DNA from: Lateolabrax maculatus
Taxonomy: Eukaryota; Chordata; Actinopteri; Acropomatiformes; Lateolabracidae
Length of the DNA stretch: 64,000 bases
Direction of reading: 5' to 3'
NCBI GenBank assembly: GCA_031216445.1
Contig: CM062196.1
Coordinates: forward strand, 27,572,001-27,636,000
Shown here piece by piece: positions 1 through 11,898 of the stretch (position 1 is the first letter of the stretch; each line of letters starts with the position of its first letter). The position numbers and the translations under genes were made by a program. The notes beneath the pieces were generated by a model. The model was not told where the DNA came from. It saw only the letters and a program-made list of their open reading frames with translations, and made no database searches.

Positions 1-2163
1 GTTCTTGTGCCTCTTTTGTCTCATCATGAGCACCTCGGTTGCAGGCGAACAAAACCAGCCTACAACACAGTTCAAACGGTAACTTTGCTGGATCCACACA
101 CTCTGCTGGGGCTGCCAAACCACAGGCAACCATGATAACAGATCCCTATGTTATCTCTCCCACCTGCTCCACACTCATTTAAGCTGTTAGTTTTGCTGTT
201 GTATTTTGTTGTATTCTTTTGCATCATGTATAAATGCATTCATCTGTAGATTTCCTGTTTTATATTTCCTTTGGTGAAACTTCACACTGTGTTTGTTATA
301 CGTCAATGTGAGATCACCATTGGTTCGCAGAGAAATAGGCATAGTGTGAAGTGTCTCCCTTGTTTTTGTCTGCCTCTGGACTGTGATGATCATTTTTTGA
401 AGATGGCGAAACACATAAGTTCACTGAAAATAATATGTTGTCTGTTAATCATTGTGATAATTTCATGACAAGAAATTGCCTTAATGTTTTGAATGAAATA
501 TCTTGTTAGATATTTATTCATCAAATTAAACCACACAGTTTCAAAGTATATATATATGTACGTATATTTTTATATACAACTAATTTGATTATCAAAATAG
601 TTTGTAGAAAACGGAATGCTGCCTGAATTACACTTTTTAATCAACATAATGAGGAAACATTTATATTGTCATTTATAGTACATCTTGTTAAAGGATAATT
701 CTGGTTTATTACAACTTGAATCTTATTTTCATAGCTTTGGTCACTGGTTTAATTGGTTGTGATAATGTTGTATTCACCAAGGTTGTTACTGAGATCCAGG
801 AACACTGTGACAATGCTAAAAACAAGTCAGATGGGTCAAGAAACACGAGCAGTCAGACTTTCAGACAGGCTGGAAACAGACTTTCAAGTTAGTCAAACTT
901 ATTTGGAAAATTTAATATGAACTACTGTACTTATTATAGTTGCATAAGCCATCAGTTTTTCTGTGCAGTAAGGGATTATAACCAACATTTCAGGTCTGCT
1001 CACTTTCGGATTGACCTCCAGATAAAGTGGTTTAGATAATCTGGATAAATTGTTGGCTTGTTCTAGCCTGGCATCGACAGACTAATAATTTTCAATTCAT
1101 TTTTGATTTCCAAGGGGCGATATCAATGGGCGCAGACAACCAATCAGAGCAACAGAATGTCATTATTTCGTACATCCTGCCAGAAGTACAGAAAACACAT
1201 ATTTCTTATCAACATAAAATGTAAGTGCCATTGTTTCTTCTTCTTTTAGAGAAAGTTGACCGTCCAATTTGTTTAATAATGATGTGATAGCTGATTCAAC
1301 CAAATGTTCAGCATCAGCGGTAGCTATCTTGGTTGTTTGCGCAAATGCCTCAACGGTGCTCCTCTATCACTCATCATATGAAACCCTTCTCATATTAAGT
1401 AAACGGATGTGATTGGCTCGCCACATTCAAGTTTGGGTAGAAATCTGTCTGAATGGAAGAGGAGCTTGACGTATCTGCCAGTGTAAATAAAAAATCAGCT
1501 GGCAGATTGGTCTGATTCCCTGGATAGGCTTTTTCACAACCTGTCTGATCAGCTGACTGCTCATTTCTTGCCGCATTGAACTTCTTTTTTTATGTTGCTG
1601 CATTCCTAGATCTCAGCAATTGATGAGCACAATGTTATCACAACTGATAAAAACTACAAAAATAAGACCAAAGTTGAAATGAACCTTTCTAATAAATTAA
1701 TTATCCTTTAAGGTTTGTGAAGGGTTAGTGGCCCTAAATGAAAACTGAAAAAGTCAATGTTGGCTTGAATGTTTGGTTTTTGAATATTAAGCAAGACCAC
1801 AACCTAGTGCAAACCTTAACCAAGTGTTTTTGTAACCTAAACCTAATGTGAACCCCAGCGCATAGTGTCAAAATTGTGAGTTTTGCACACACAACCATCC
1901 AAACGATCTCCTCCATATGACCTGCATGTCACACTTTCTGGATTAAAAAAATTGTTCCTATATAAGGCAGGCTGTTTTCTCTAAAACATAATGGCAAAGC
2001 CATTGTAGGATATAAACAAAATTAGTAGGCTATTTTCAAACCCAACTCATCTGTTTGTGTAACACATGAGCTCATTGTCTCTCAGCAGTCCAGATGATCA
2101 GTTTCTCTGTCTTCCATTATCCACCCTGCTTGACCATTACCCTCCCTCCTCCACTCCTATCAG
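1..2163 (+). other. Intron upstream of the FN4 exon
   Basis: No coding exon was recognised here. It contains an AT-rich stretch with a short TA run near 549-575, a dispersed repeat (about 950-1063 and 1536-1690) split by a 463-bp inverted-repeat element, and a pyrimidine-rich acceptor tract at about 2130-2163. The short open frames are not supported by family similarity, apart from the frame that runs into the FN4 exon. Confidence 0.7.
1064..1526 (-). mobile_element. Non-autonomous inverted-repeat DNA element (TAGCCTGG family), full length
   Basis: A 463-bp element begins TAGCCTGGCATCGACAGACT and ends TCTGATTCCCTGGATA, which is a degraded reverse complement of the other family end (TAGCCTGGGAACCAGA). 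It is flanked by a 9-bp duplication, GGCTTGTTC at 1055-1063 and GGCTTTTTC at 1527-1535 (8 of 9 match). A related copy of the surrounding repeat at about 30187-30240 lacks the insert and so resembles the empty site. Relative to the copies at 59087 and 61428 it lies in the opposite orientation. It has no coding capacity. A 9-bp duplication is seen in Mutator-like and some Merlin elements, but I cannot assign the superfamily from the sequence alone. Confidence 0.72.
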
Positions 2164-2469
2164 CCCCTTCAGCCCCTCCCCAGGAGGTACGATTGCTCAG
2201 CCTCAGCTCCACCTGCATCAAGGTGATTTGGGTGGCGCCACCCACAGACAGCCGCCATGGGGAGATAGTGCGCTACTCCTTAGCCTACCAAGCACTCACA
2301 GGAGAGGAAGTGGAGCGCCACCAGGTGTCAGGGATTGGTGTTGATGTCACCAGCTACGTGCTGGAGGACCTGGAGAAGTGCACTGAGTATTTGGTGTGGG
2401 TGAGGGCTCACACTGATGTCGGGCCCGGCCCAGAGAGCCCAGCAGCCCGCATCAGAACCAAGGAAGATG
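2164..2469 (+). CDS. ptprf: ptprf exon: fibronectin type III domain 4
   Basis: This 306-bp exon (phase 1 in, phase 1 out) encodes essentially one FN3 domain. It starts PSAPPQEV, the family's usual FN4 opening, and carries the FN3 hallmarks: a strand-B tryptophan (VIWVAPP), the strand-C tyrosine (VRYSLAYQ), and the strand E-F leucine and tyrosine (LEDLEKCTEYLVWVRAHTDV), followed by GPGPESP. The acceptor is CTATCAG ending at 2163, behind a long CT-rich tract. A second AG at 2171-2172 is in the same phase and would drop three residues. I prefer the first because it restores the P-S-A-P-P-Q start seen in mammalian LAR. The donor is ATG|GTATGT at 2470. FN4 sits in the membrane-distal ectodomain stalk. 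Confidence 0.93.
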
Positions 2470-5005
2470 GTATGTTGATAGGGAGCAGCCTGGGCCTCCC
2501 AGGAAATACTAACCCTTCAATACTCACTCTGCTTCTCTTCCGCTGCTGCAGTTTAGTTTTGCAAACTCTAACTAAGCCAAACAGGAGTGAAATACTTTTT
2601 CCTAGTAGAAATGAATTTCGTTTGCATAAATCCGGTCTTTTTTACCTAAACATAATATTAGTTACCTTAACCTGTTTTAACACTGAACTTAAAGACTAAA
2701 CTTCCACACTGGTTCAGATACAGTCATACGTGTAGGATCTGAACATTTCTAACCTAGCTGACACCTTGTGGTAGGCTCAAGAAAGACTCCCATCCCAAGA
2801 CTATTAGTTTTAGCAGCAACCAGGGTTTGCGAGGGCCTGGAGAAAAGAGGTTTTTTTTTGTTTTTGACCAGTCAAAGACATTCAGTGCTGCAGCTTGGCC
2901 TCGGCCTACAGAATGTTTTAGCTCTGAAGTAGGGAGGTTTGGGATAATGGCACTGCAGCCCAGGAACCAAAACTAAAACTAAAGTTCCAGCGTTTGAAAT
3001 GCAGAAGTTACTCAGTTGCTTAAAAGGCTCCTGAGTGCCTCGGAAGAGTTATTACAGTAAAAGTGTGCCAACAGGACACATCAATTTCCACTGAAATTGT
3101 TTTATTTTTCTATAGACAAAAAATTGTGCCATTAGATTGCTAAAAAAGATGCTAAAACCCAAACCTTTTCGTAGGCAAGAGTTATCATTCTGTCACATTC
3201 GAAAAAGGTACGGTAGCTTGTTTTTAAACAACCAAGTGGTTTGATTGGAGCCTTAACCCTACCTTAACCATAGTTTATTTGCCATAGCCATAATCTGATG
3301 GCATTGGGTTGAATAAGCACATCAAATTCTAAAAAAAATACATGCTTTAAACAATGTTTCACTTGCCAATATTAACAATGGCCTTGCCCTTTCTTGATAA
3401 TCTTTTGTATTTCATGGTGGAGAAACGCCATTGTTAGTCGCAGAAGAAGCTTGTGCTCATTTCGAAACAGTTTGTGAACCTGTTTTGTAAGACTTTTGCT
3501 GCCAGTGATATCATGCCTGCCTGTCTCTGCCTGTTTTTTTCCCAGCGTGGTGAAATGGCTTTAGCCTACTGCACTGCTGCCCTGCTAGGCTAAGATGTCT
3601 GGAGAGTTGCCTGAGTGGCAATATGACATGCTATTTCTCTGTTTTTAGTCAGATATAATGTCTGAGATGCTAACTAAATGGCAACTACGATTCAGTTCAT
3701 AGCAAGGCTCTGCCACTCGTAGAGCACATTTGTTATTACTGTCACTGCTGAAGACACCTCAGAAGCAGAAGGCAGCATAGTCCAATGCTCACAACTATAA
3801 GACAGACACCATTACAACAAATCCTTACAAAAGGGTTCACCCTTTTTCTGTGAGAGCACAATTGCCCATATCATGACCAATGAGAGCAAAGAGTAATTGG
3901 CTCTTTTCTGGAGCCACTAGAGGAAATCATGGTATCAAAGGATGAGTCCTGGACAATGTCAGGGAGGCTTAGACAGTATAGCAGCATAGTATGGAACCTC
4001 TTCTCTGTTAAAGCTCACTGTTTGGACCAGCTCAGGCCTTTTTGACTGCTTACAAATGAACTCCAGCTCTGCCTTTGTCATCTTCCTGACACCTTCCTTT
4101 CATTTTCCTCTTAATCATTAGTCGTACCAATGCCTTGATTCATTTGATTGCCTCATACTCTTACTGTATTTAAATTGTCTAACACACTTACACAAAGGTA
4201 TGCCATTAAATTAATTTAAACATTGCAGTAATTACATAGCATTTGTACACATAGTAGCTTTAAGTTGCTTAGCCTTAACCTGTTTGTTTTCTAAAACTAA
4301 CCCAAAATTGAACCTATTTTATTCAAACTTATTCTTTTTTAACCTTACTTGCCAAAATCCCCCATTGACCTTACCCTTTTTTGATCCAAATGTGTTTTTT
4401 TTTCTGCGAAGCACTGTCTTATAACTTGAACCTCAGAATTCTTGGATGTTTGATAAAAAAAATCTAAATAATGTGTTTGGAGCACTGTTTCCTTCTTCCC
4501 TCCAAAGCATTAACCCTCCCCATCTGCTGTCCATCTCTCTCCATCTTTGCACTTTTTCCGCACACGCACTGAATTTTAATCTCACACTCTTTTCTTCTCT
4601 TTCCATCTCTCTGCACCCCATTTGACTTTGAGCTCTCATCACTGACTGGATTTCTCCAGCATCTGTCCATTCTCCACATAGTATAGCCGTTTCCTCCTTC
4701 CAGTTCACATCAATGTCAGTCTGGTGCCTGAATATGACTTCACATCCTAATTTTGCTCCCTGACACCTTCAGTGGCTTATAGCACAGCTGTGCTGGTTCA
4801 CTATATACTATACAATGAAGTAGAACTTTGACCAAATTGTCAAGGTGTGTCTTAATTCCTTGACCCAAACAAGGATAATTTAGCAGTTATTGTTTCAAGT
4901 TGGGTTGTGGAAAAAAGACACAATTTGAGAAATTGGTGAAAATTCTATTTCACTGTACAACAAAACAAATTTCAGACTTTCAAAATACATAAAGGTTTTT
5001 TAAGT

Positions 5006-5423
5006 GACTTGCTGGGAGTTTTCCTTTTTAGTTTTAACAACAACAGTGGCTGTTGTTATTATCAGCACTGCAGTAAGATACATGATAGCTGGGGTGTATG
5101 CCTCTTACTGGATCATTTCTTACATTTCTGAGTTGTTGTTATTATCAGGCTGTTGTTATTATCAGCACTGCAGTAAGATACATGATAGCTGGGGCGTATG
5201 CCTCTTACTGGATCATTTCTTACATTTCTGAGTTGTTGTTATTATCAGGCTGTTGTTATTATCAGCACTGCAGTAAGATACATGATAGATGGGGCGTATG
5301 CCTCTTACTGGATCATTTCTTACATTTCTGAGTTTTGATGATTATATTCAAGTTACAGAAATAACAACAGCCATTGTTGTTGTTAAACTAAAAAGGGTTA
5401 AAAACTTTGAAACTCCTCAAGTC
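5006..5423. mobile_element. Inverted-repeat element with internal 100-bp tandem repeats
   Basis: The outer arms are inverted copies of one another. The left arm runs GACTTG..GGAGTTTT..CCTTTTTAGTTTTAACAACAACAGTGGCTGTTGTTATT. The right arm, read in reverse complement, gives GACTTGAGGAGTTT, then TTTTTAGTTTAACAACAAC and TGGCTGTTGTTATT. Between them are three copies of a 100-bp unit. The architecture suggests a MITE-like DNA element whose interior expanded in tandem. It codes for nothing recognisable, and I cannot name a family. Confidence 0.55.
5051..5334. repeat. Tandem repeat, 100-bp unit, nearly three copies
   Basis: Copies start at 5051, 5151 and 5251, each beginning TGTTGTTATTATCAGCACTG. 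They differ by only a few substitutions (GGTGTATG versus GGCGTATG, and ATAGCTGG versus ATAGATGG). The third copy stops at about 5334. The exact 100-bp spacing and high identity indicate recent expansion. The short open frames here are translations of the repeat, not genes. Confidence 0.92.
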
Positions 5424-5610
5424 GTTTAATGCACGCATGGTGGGTGAATGATACCCTTGCTAGATCAATCAACAGTTAAAAAATGACTTGTGGTTTTCAG
5501 TGTATTAAAAAATTGGTCTAAATATCTATTTTCTATATACTTAAGGAGAAAGTCATCAAATGAGATGACTGGCCGCTGATACTGTACAGTACTGCCATAC
5601 TGTATATACT

Positions 5611-5730
5611 TAATATTTCCTGCAAGCTCCAAAACTTTAAAGATGAGGGTAAATACATATAAAAGCATGTTGATATTTCCTGCAAGCTCCAAAGCTTTAA
5701 AGATGAGGGTAAATACATATAAAAGCATGT
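5611..5730. repeat. Tandem duplication, 60-bp unit, two copies
   Basis: Two adjacent 60-bp units (5611-5670 and 5671-5730) share TATTTCCTGCAAGCTCCAAA, then CTTTAAAGATGAGGGTAAAT and ACATATAAAAGCATGT, with about two differences. It is a simple local duplication without coding meaning. Confidence 0.9.
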
Positions 5731-7671
5731 TGAGGTTGTTAAGGTTGTGGATTTCTTTAATCCGAGGTAGGCAGAAGGAAGAGAATGCAGGCATACACAC
5801 ATATTAGACACAGTGAGAAAGATACAGAGGAGACCATTGGTGGCTGCCTCAGCATTTGACAGCTGCTGCAGAGAATCCACAGACACATGAGCCAGCTTCA
5901 TGCTGTCAGTCAGGACGGCCCTACAAGTTTAAAACCAGCAGGGACTACGTAAGTTCACAAAGTCTGCAGTCAGTATCACACATCTCCACATTACAATGGG
6001 AATTAATAACACATCTATGTCCACACCCACAGTGCAATTCTGTGAATTATGTGCAATTCAGTGTTAGTTATAGTGAAATTTTAAAAACTACAACTTGAAA
6101 AATCCTGCATACAAGAAGACCTTTACAAAATAGAAGTCAGACAAGCATATAGATAGAAAAAAACAGGCACAGCTATAGTTGAGATCTAGATTATTATAAA
6201 TCTTACATTTGATTTGTGGTTCAAATCCACCACTGAATCCAAGCTAGCTAGCTAACCTTTATTTCCCGAACCCCAAGTTGTACTTTACCATTACCGGAAT
6301 CATTCCCTAAACTTAACCATTCTGTAGCATGGTTGGCATGCAGATATTGTAGAAGGGAAGACTTGTAAAAATCGTTGAAAGTAATTCAGGGCTTTGCGCA
6401 AGCCTGTATTGTTGTTCTTGTCTGGTGATAGGGTTGCCCATGATAAATAAAGTGGAAACGGGATGTGTCTGGAATGAGGCAACTACCAAAGTGGCTACAG
6501 CAGCACCGAAGTTGCTAATATTTTCTGGTGACTTGAGCTAATTTCGATCTATGGTAGGACTGACTTCAAGTCTGTGTTTAGTCTGCTGTGGGATTCTGTT
6601 GTTTGTTACATGGTTCTTTTGTTCCTCTTCCACCCTGCATAGGCTGTGGCTTTGTATTTAGCTGTTAACACAGAAATGTATTGACATTTTTCTTCCCAAG
6701 CTTGAAGTCTGATTCTGGAAGTTTGCTGATTCTATATGAGGTTAAATAGTTTTAATTAGTCGAAAGTGTATTATGCTGACACCAGGCATTTTTTCTTTGC
6801 CTTGCTGTGCTGGGAGATGCTTGAGCTCCTTTAAAGTTTTCTCTTTATGTCTTAATCTCTTAATGCAGGACATTTTAACCTTGAATGCTTACTTTCTTCT
6901 CTTTGTCTATCTTGAATTCCATTAATAGTTACACAACCTCATTCAAATCAAGTCAGATTTGTTTTCATTTACACCTCCCTCTGAAGCTGACCAAGCATTC
7001 TAGAGGAATTTTTATAAGCTCACTTAGACATTCTGTAAAGTAGAATAAACCCTACTCCTCTTGGGGCTCCATGTGACAAGCTTTGATGTGTATAACCTGC
7101 AAGGATAGCTAGCAACCTTCACATTTCCTTGAAAGTTCTCCAGTCATAAAACTATCTCATTAGGTCATGAGAATTTTCAAACTCTGTAACTTATCAGATG
7201 GGGGTGGACAAGCCACTGGATAGCTGGAGCTTCTATCCAACACATCGTCTGTTCACATATTCGGTGTAAGCTGTTTTGATATGATATGTAATCCTACTGG
7301 GATATATTTCCACATTAAGCCGGTTAAAACGCATCTTTTTCTTTCCATTTTTTCTCCCTCTTCAACCACTGTCCAAAACTTCCTGCCACTATAACTTCTT
7401 TCTCCATGGTTATTATAGAAAATAGTCAAGGACACTATACAAGCTATATTTTCCCATAATTAAATTTCCTATACACAGTAAGGACTCAGATCAGAAACAG
7501 GGCAAAACACACTTGTCAGGACATCCAGTGCTACCTACCGAGCTGGAATTGAACAACTTACTGTGAGTGAATGGCAGTTGTAAACAAAAAGAAAATGGAA
7601 CTACAAAAATAGAAACATTCAACTTTCCCTAAAGACTTTTAGCTGAAGTTGTGTGCTATATTGTGCTGCAG

Positions 7672-7865
7672 TGCCTGGAGCTCCTCCCAGGAAGGTGGAG
7701 GCAGACGCCCTCAACTCCACTGCCCTCAGGGTGACCTGGAGGCCTCCCCTGTCTTTGAAGCAGCATGGCCAGATCAGAGGCTACCATCTGGTCTACTCCA
7801 GGCTAGAGAACGGGGAGCCTCATGGCCAGCCGGTCATCATGGATGTTTCCCTCCCTGAAGCCCAG
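7672..7865 (+). CDS. ptprf: ptprf exon: first half of fibronectin type III domain 5
   Basis: This 194-bp exon (phase 1 in, phase 0 out) encodes VPGAPPRKVEADALNST... up to ...VSLPEAQ. It shows the FN3 strand-B tryptophan (LRVTWRPP), the QHGQIRGYHLVY strand that is highly conserved in LAR proteins, and LENGEPHGQP. N-S-T at the start of strand B is a conserved N-glycosylation sequon position. The acceptor is TGCTGCAG and the donor is CAG|GTACTG. The exon ends exactly where mammalian LAR has an optional 9-residue mini-exon (WRPEESEDY, recalled from the human protein), so the FN5 domain is completed by the exon at 30791, with or without that insert. Confidence 0.94.
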
Positions 7866-10800
7866 GTACTGTCACTGTCTCTTTCAATTGAGTCCAACGA
7901 CACGTAAAGTCTTTGTTTATTTAACTTGGTGGGAACAATGGCTGGCTAAAAATGGGTGAGTTTGGTTCAAATCTGGTATGAAAGATGAAAAACCACACGA
8001 CAGAGTCTAAAATGGAAGAAAACACAGAGAGCCATAAGGTAATAAGAAGAAAAACAGAAGTGAGTGTTTGGCTGTGTTGGTCTTTACCTCTCAGGCTACA
8101 TACAAGCTGCCCTACCAACCCTCTGATTGGTGGAGGGTGTTGGTGCCGTGCACTGCCTGAGAGGAAGATTTGTAGACACTTCTCAGTGCGGAAAAAAGTT
8201 ACTGCCTCATCCTCTGCATGAGCAGCCCTGTGGTAGGCATGCTGCGCTCTGTACATCCACAGGACAGGTACATATAGGAGGTATTCATCTACATTACATT
8301 AGAAACTTGACATTTTCCCAATTTGTAAAATACTTCTGCCTTACATGTTTACATATTAACTACGCATGGATCCAGCTTTGTCTTCTTTTTGCTCACAAGT
8401 GAAAAAACTGAACTGCTCCAAAGGAAGTAGCCCCAAAATTGTTTTTCTTTATCCCAGTGAAAAGTTAACTTTGTTAATGCTTGTTGTTTTCATCAGATTT
8501 GTTATCGCCATTTCCTGTGGTTGCTTCACAGTAAAGTTGTACCACATTTTAAGTTGTTGACGAGATTCTTTTCATAATCACATCAATCTTAAAAAAACAC
8601 TTTACATACAGATGTGAGCAAATAGCAATTAAATAACAGTCCCAACGTGACGTCTTGTCATTCAGTGCTTGTGCACTATTGGATTTGATCAAACTTAATA
8701 AGTTTCAAAATCCAACATTTCTGAACTCCCGCTGCACTCTCTCTCTCTCTTTTTTTATATTTTCTTATTTTCTTCTTCTTTAAATTGGAGCAGATATATC
8801 AGAAAAAAAGTTTTGAATAAGAAATGTAAATATTTATTTAAATAACACAACATAAGGGTGAATGAGGGCATTAAATATTAGAATCTTAGATTTTAACCTC
8901 ACTGTATGTCCATAAAACAAGGGGTTTAATGCATAACAAACGACGGGATTAGGATGTTTTTAGATGCTGAATCTGCTTACAAAAATTTATTTCCTTGGGA
9001 TCTGTACAGCATGTGCAAATGACTTCTTATTGTTCCCTGAAAAAGAAAAGGGATGAAACAGATTAAAATAACTCTGCTGTATCCTGATGAAAATGCATTT
9101 GTAATTAGATCCAGCTGTGGTGACATTTTTATGATGAGAATGCACATACAATGCCTTGTTATTTCTTCAAATAACTGCATTTCATGTTTGTTGCAGTAAT
9201 TTTTATTCAGGCATATAGTGTTGAGAGAACTGAGAACACATCAGCTGCTTAAATAAATGCAATTTTAAATTTCGGGTAAATTTTTGGATGAATTCAGCAA
9301 CTATGGTTGTTGTGTTTACAACAGAGCAATTTGAATTATCTACTGTTCTGATTTGTTAATGGGTATTATAGCATTTAGAAATCAGGCTCTGTCTGCCATT
9401 CCAAAATGACGGACATCTCCGGTGACCATGTGTGCTCAGCAGTTTGAATACATCACTGTAAACTGAGCAACTTTGGATTTTGGACTGGCTGGATAAATAA
9501 AGCAATCTGAAGATAAAATATTGATTGATTTTGATAATTGTTGAAGTCATCTCTCAACCAATAATGACAAACATTTGCTGTTTCTAGTTTCTCAATTGTG
9601 AGCATTTGCTGATGTAGAAGCTTTACTTACTGATACCTTAAAGGTTTAAAAAAGACATCACTTGATGTCATGTTTGTGTGATTAGCATATTCCTCACTAT
9701 GACCTGAAATGTTTATTAAAGATGACTTCAGTTGTATTTATTTGGCTCATTCACACTTATAGAGCAATTAGGATTCAGTCATGATAAGAGTAGGCCATCT
9801 AAATCCTACAAAATAAATACACCTCATTTATGTTAAGTAAATTCAACATTCAACAACTGTGACTGTATGATATAGCATTTCATTGAGACAGTTTGGTGAG
9901 ATTTGCTTATCAGCATGTAGTAATAATAAATGTTTTGTCGTTTTCCCATTTATTCAACCCAGTCGACATAATTAAATTAAGTAAATGTACCATTTAATTC
10001 CTTAGAGTGTTGTACTCACCTGTCTGAACAGCATTCTGCTCCAGGTTCAACGTGTGCTCTCTTATTCTCAAAGCTTAATACAACCAATCCACTCTGTTTC
10101 TGTCCCACTATAACCAGTCCACTCAGCTTCTGCAGACACAACTGTGACAGAGATTAACATTCACAAACAGCAGAAGGGTCTCGCTGAAGGTAAAAGTTCA
10201 ATAAGTGAATGCAGAAGTTACTGCTGGGGGATCCACCATGAATATATAGCATCTTGCATTTAGCCAGACCCAGTATGCACCTGTTGGTCACGTTGATCAT
10301 GGGTGTGTTTGATTTGGTTCAGTTAGCATGCACACTGGATGGTGCATTAAATCAGTGATTTATTAGATTTATTAAAAGATTTATTAAGTTTTTTTTTTTT
10401 TTAAACCACGTTGAGGTACAATACTGCTAACCAGAACCCATAATGACATCATCCTTAATTTGAAAGCATTGTTGCACATTTTTGTACTGTTCACAAATAG
10501 TTTGGCCAGTTTTCCAGAGTGTCAGCTGAGTGTCACCTCTCACATGAAGCTCTGGAGCCCCGCCCTCCTGCAGTCACACCAGCAGCTTCTCTGCTCATTT
10601 CTTTTGTTCTTTTCTCACACAGTTCATCAGGACTTTTTCATGCGACACTTGTTTTTACCCTGTAACAGATGCAACTTGATATGTAGCAAAGTAAAATACT
10701 TTGTTAAAAAGTATTTACATAAAAGTACATTTACCATAGAAGTATACAAAAAATCATATTGTAAATATAACTCATTACTTCCACCACTTGTTCAGTTGTT

Positions 10801-11237
10801 GTCATTTTAGCAGAGCACCCAGTTCACTCAGGGGATGCTTATCTGTCTTGCAAGTGATGTTTGTTAGGTTTGTTTGATTCATGTAGAAATCAGACTAACA
10901 GCCATAAGCAGCATGGGTGAGAAAAAAAAGAGAAGAGCAACATCTACAAAATTTCAAAACAGAATCCAAGAAAGCAAACTGCTTGAACAACAGTAGATGA
11001 TATGTTTGCACCAAAAAAAAAAGGGAAAAACAATGTCATGGATTAGCAGTTAAGCAGCAGTAGGAGTGAGCACTTGCAAGCCTACTGAAGCAGAAGTGAA
11101 AGGGTGGATGTTTATAAGCACTAAGAAGTGGTGTTCAGATCCTTGCCTCTCAGCTTGTTTTGTTCTCCAGGAGGAGAGTCTCAACTGATTTCCTTTATAA
11201 GAAGGATTCTTGTCTTATCTGTGCAAGGCAGGAGGTC

Positions 11238-11898
11238 TGATAAAGCCTATAGTTAGGGCTGGCTCAGGTGAGTCCTGAACCATCCCTTAGTTATGCTGCT
11301 ATAGGCTTAAGACTGCTGGGGGACTTCCTAGGACGCACTGAGCTTCTCTCTCCTGCTCTCCCTCTCTATCTGTACGCATTCCTATCCCACTAATACAGGC
11401 TACCAACTCCATTTCTTCCTGGTAGTCCTTGTGCTTTCTGTGTTTTTTTTTTTTGTTTTTTCGCCTTCTCACTTTCTGCAGGTATTTCCGCCCCTGGAGC
11501 TGTAGATTCTGGATCTGTGATTGCCAGCCGTCTACTGCCCCCATGTTCCTGCTCCACACTCACTGCTGCAGTTGTTATTATTATTAGTCTGATTTGTTGT
11601 CTCTCCTCCTGTTCTGTCTCCCCTCTCCCCCTCTCTCCTCCCCTTTCAACCCAACTCGATCGATGCAGATGGCCGCCCACCCAGAGCCTGGTTCTGCTCG
11701 AGGTTTCTACCTGTTAAAAGGGAGTTTTTCCTCGCCACTGTCGCCAAGTGCTTGCTCATGGTGGGAACTGTTGGGTCTCTGTAAATAATATTTTAAAGAG
11801 TATGGTCTAGACCTACTCTATGTGAAAGCGTCTTGAGATAACTTTTGTTATGATTTGGCGCTATACAAATAAAATTGACTTGACTTGACTTGACTTGA
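11238..11898 (+). mobile_element. 5'-truncated L2-type LINE, 3' end copy
   Basis: This 661-bp segment starts TGATAAAGCCTATAGTTAGG and ends GCGCTATACAAATAAAATTG followed by repeated TTGAC units, the tail typical of fish L2/Maui LINEs. It aligns along its whole length with 20935-21579 of the larger copy in the same orientation, with few differences visible by eye. It covers the last codons of ORF2 and the 3' untranslated region only. This is the usual product of incomplete reverse transcription. Confidence 0.88.

Larger units (their letters stand above)
2470..7671 (+). other. Intron between FN4 and FN5 exons (5.2 kb)
   Basis: GT-AG intron (GTATGT ... TGCTGCAG). It holds the inverted-repeat element with 100-bp tandem repeats at 5006-5423 and a 60-bp tandem duplication at 5611-5730. 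The rest is AT-rich unique-looking sequence in which I see no exon, RNA gene or recognisable element. Confidence 0.75.

Noticed and set aside
5004..5331. Open frames of 75-77 residues with repeated peptides
   Set aside because: They are translations of the 100-bp tandem repeat and have no codon bias or homolog.
5465..5901. Overlapping minus-strand open frames of 111 and 122 residues
   Set aside because: They read through the 60-bp duplication (LLYVFTLIFK repeated). There is no domain, and two frames are equally open.
10460..10810. 116-residue + strand open frame
   Set aside because: No recognisable domain, no splice context and no conserved motif. It overlaps sequence resembling a common dispersed element (AAAGTACATTTACCATAGAA, ACTTCCACCACTTG).
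11299..11717. Open frames on both strands at the L2 3' end, also repeated at 21004-21470 and 24065-24403
   Set aside because: They arise from the LINE 3' untranslated region and recur in each copy, so they are not genes.
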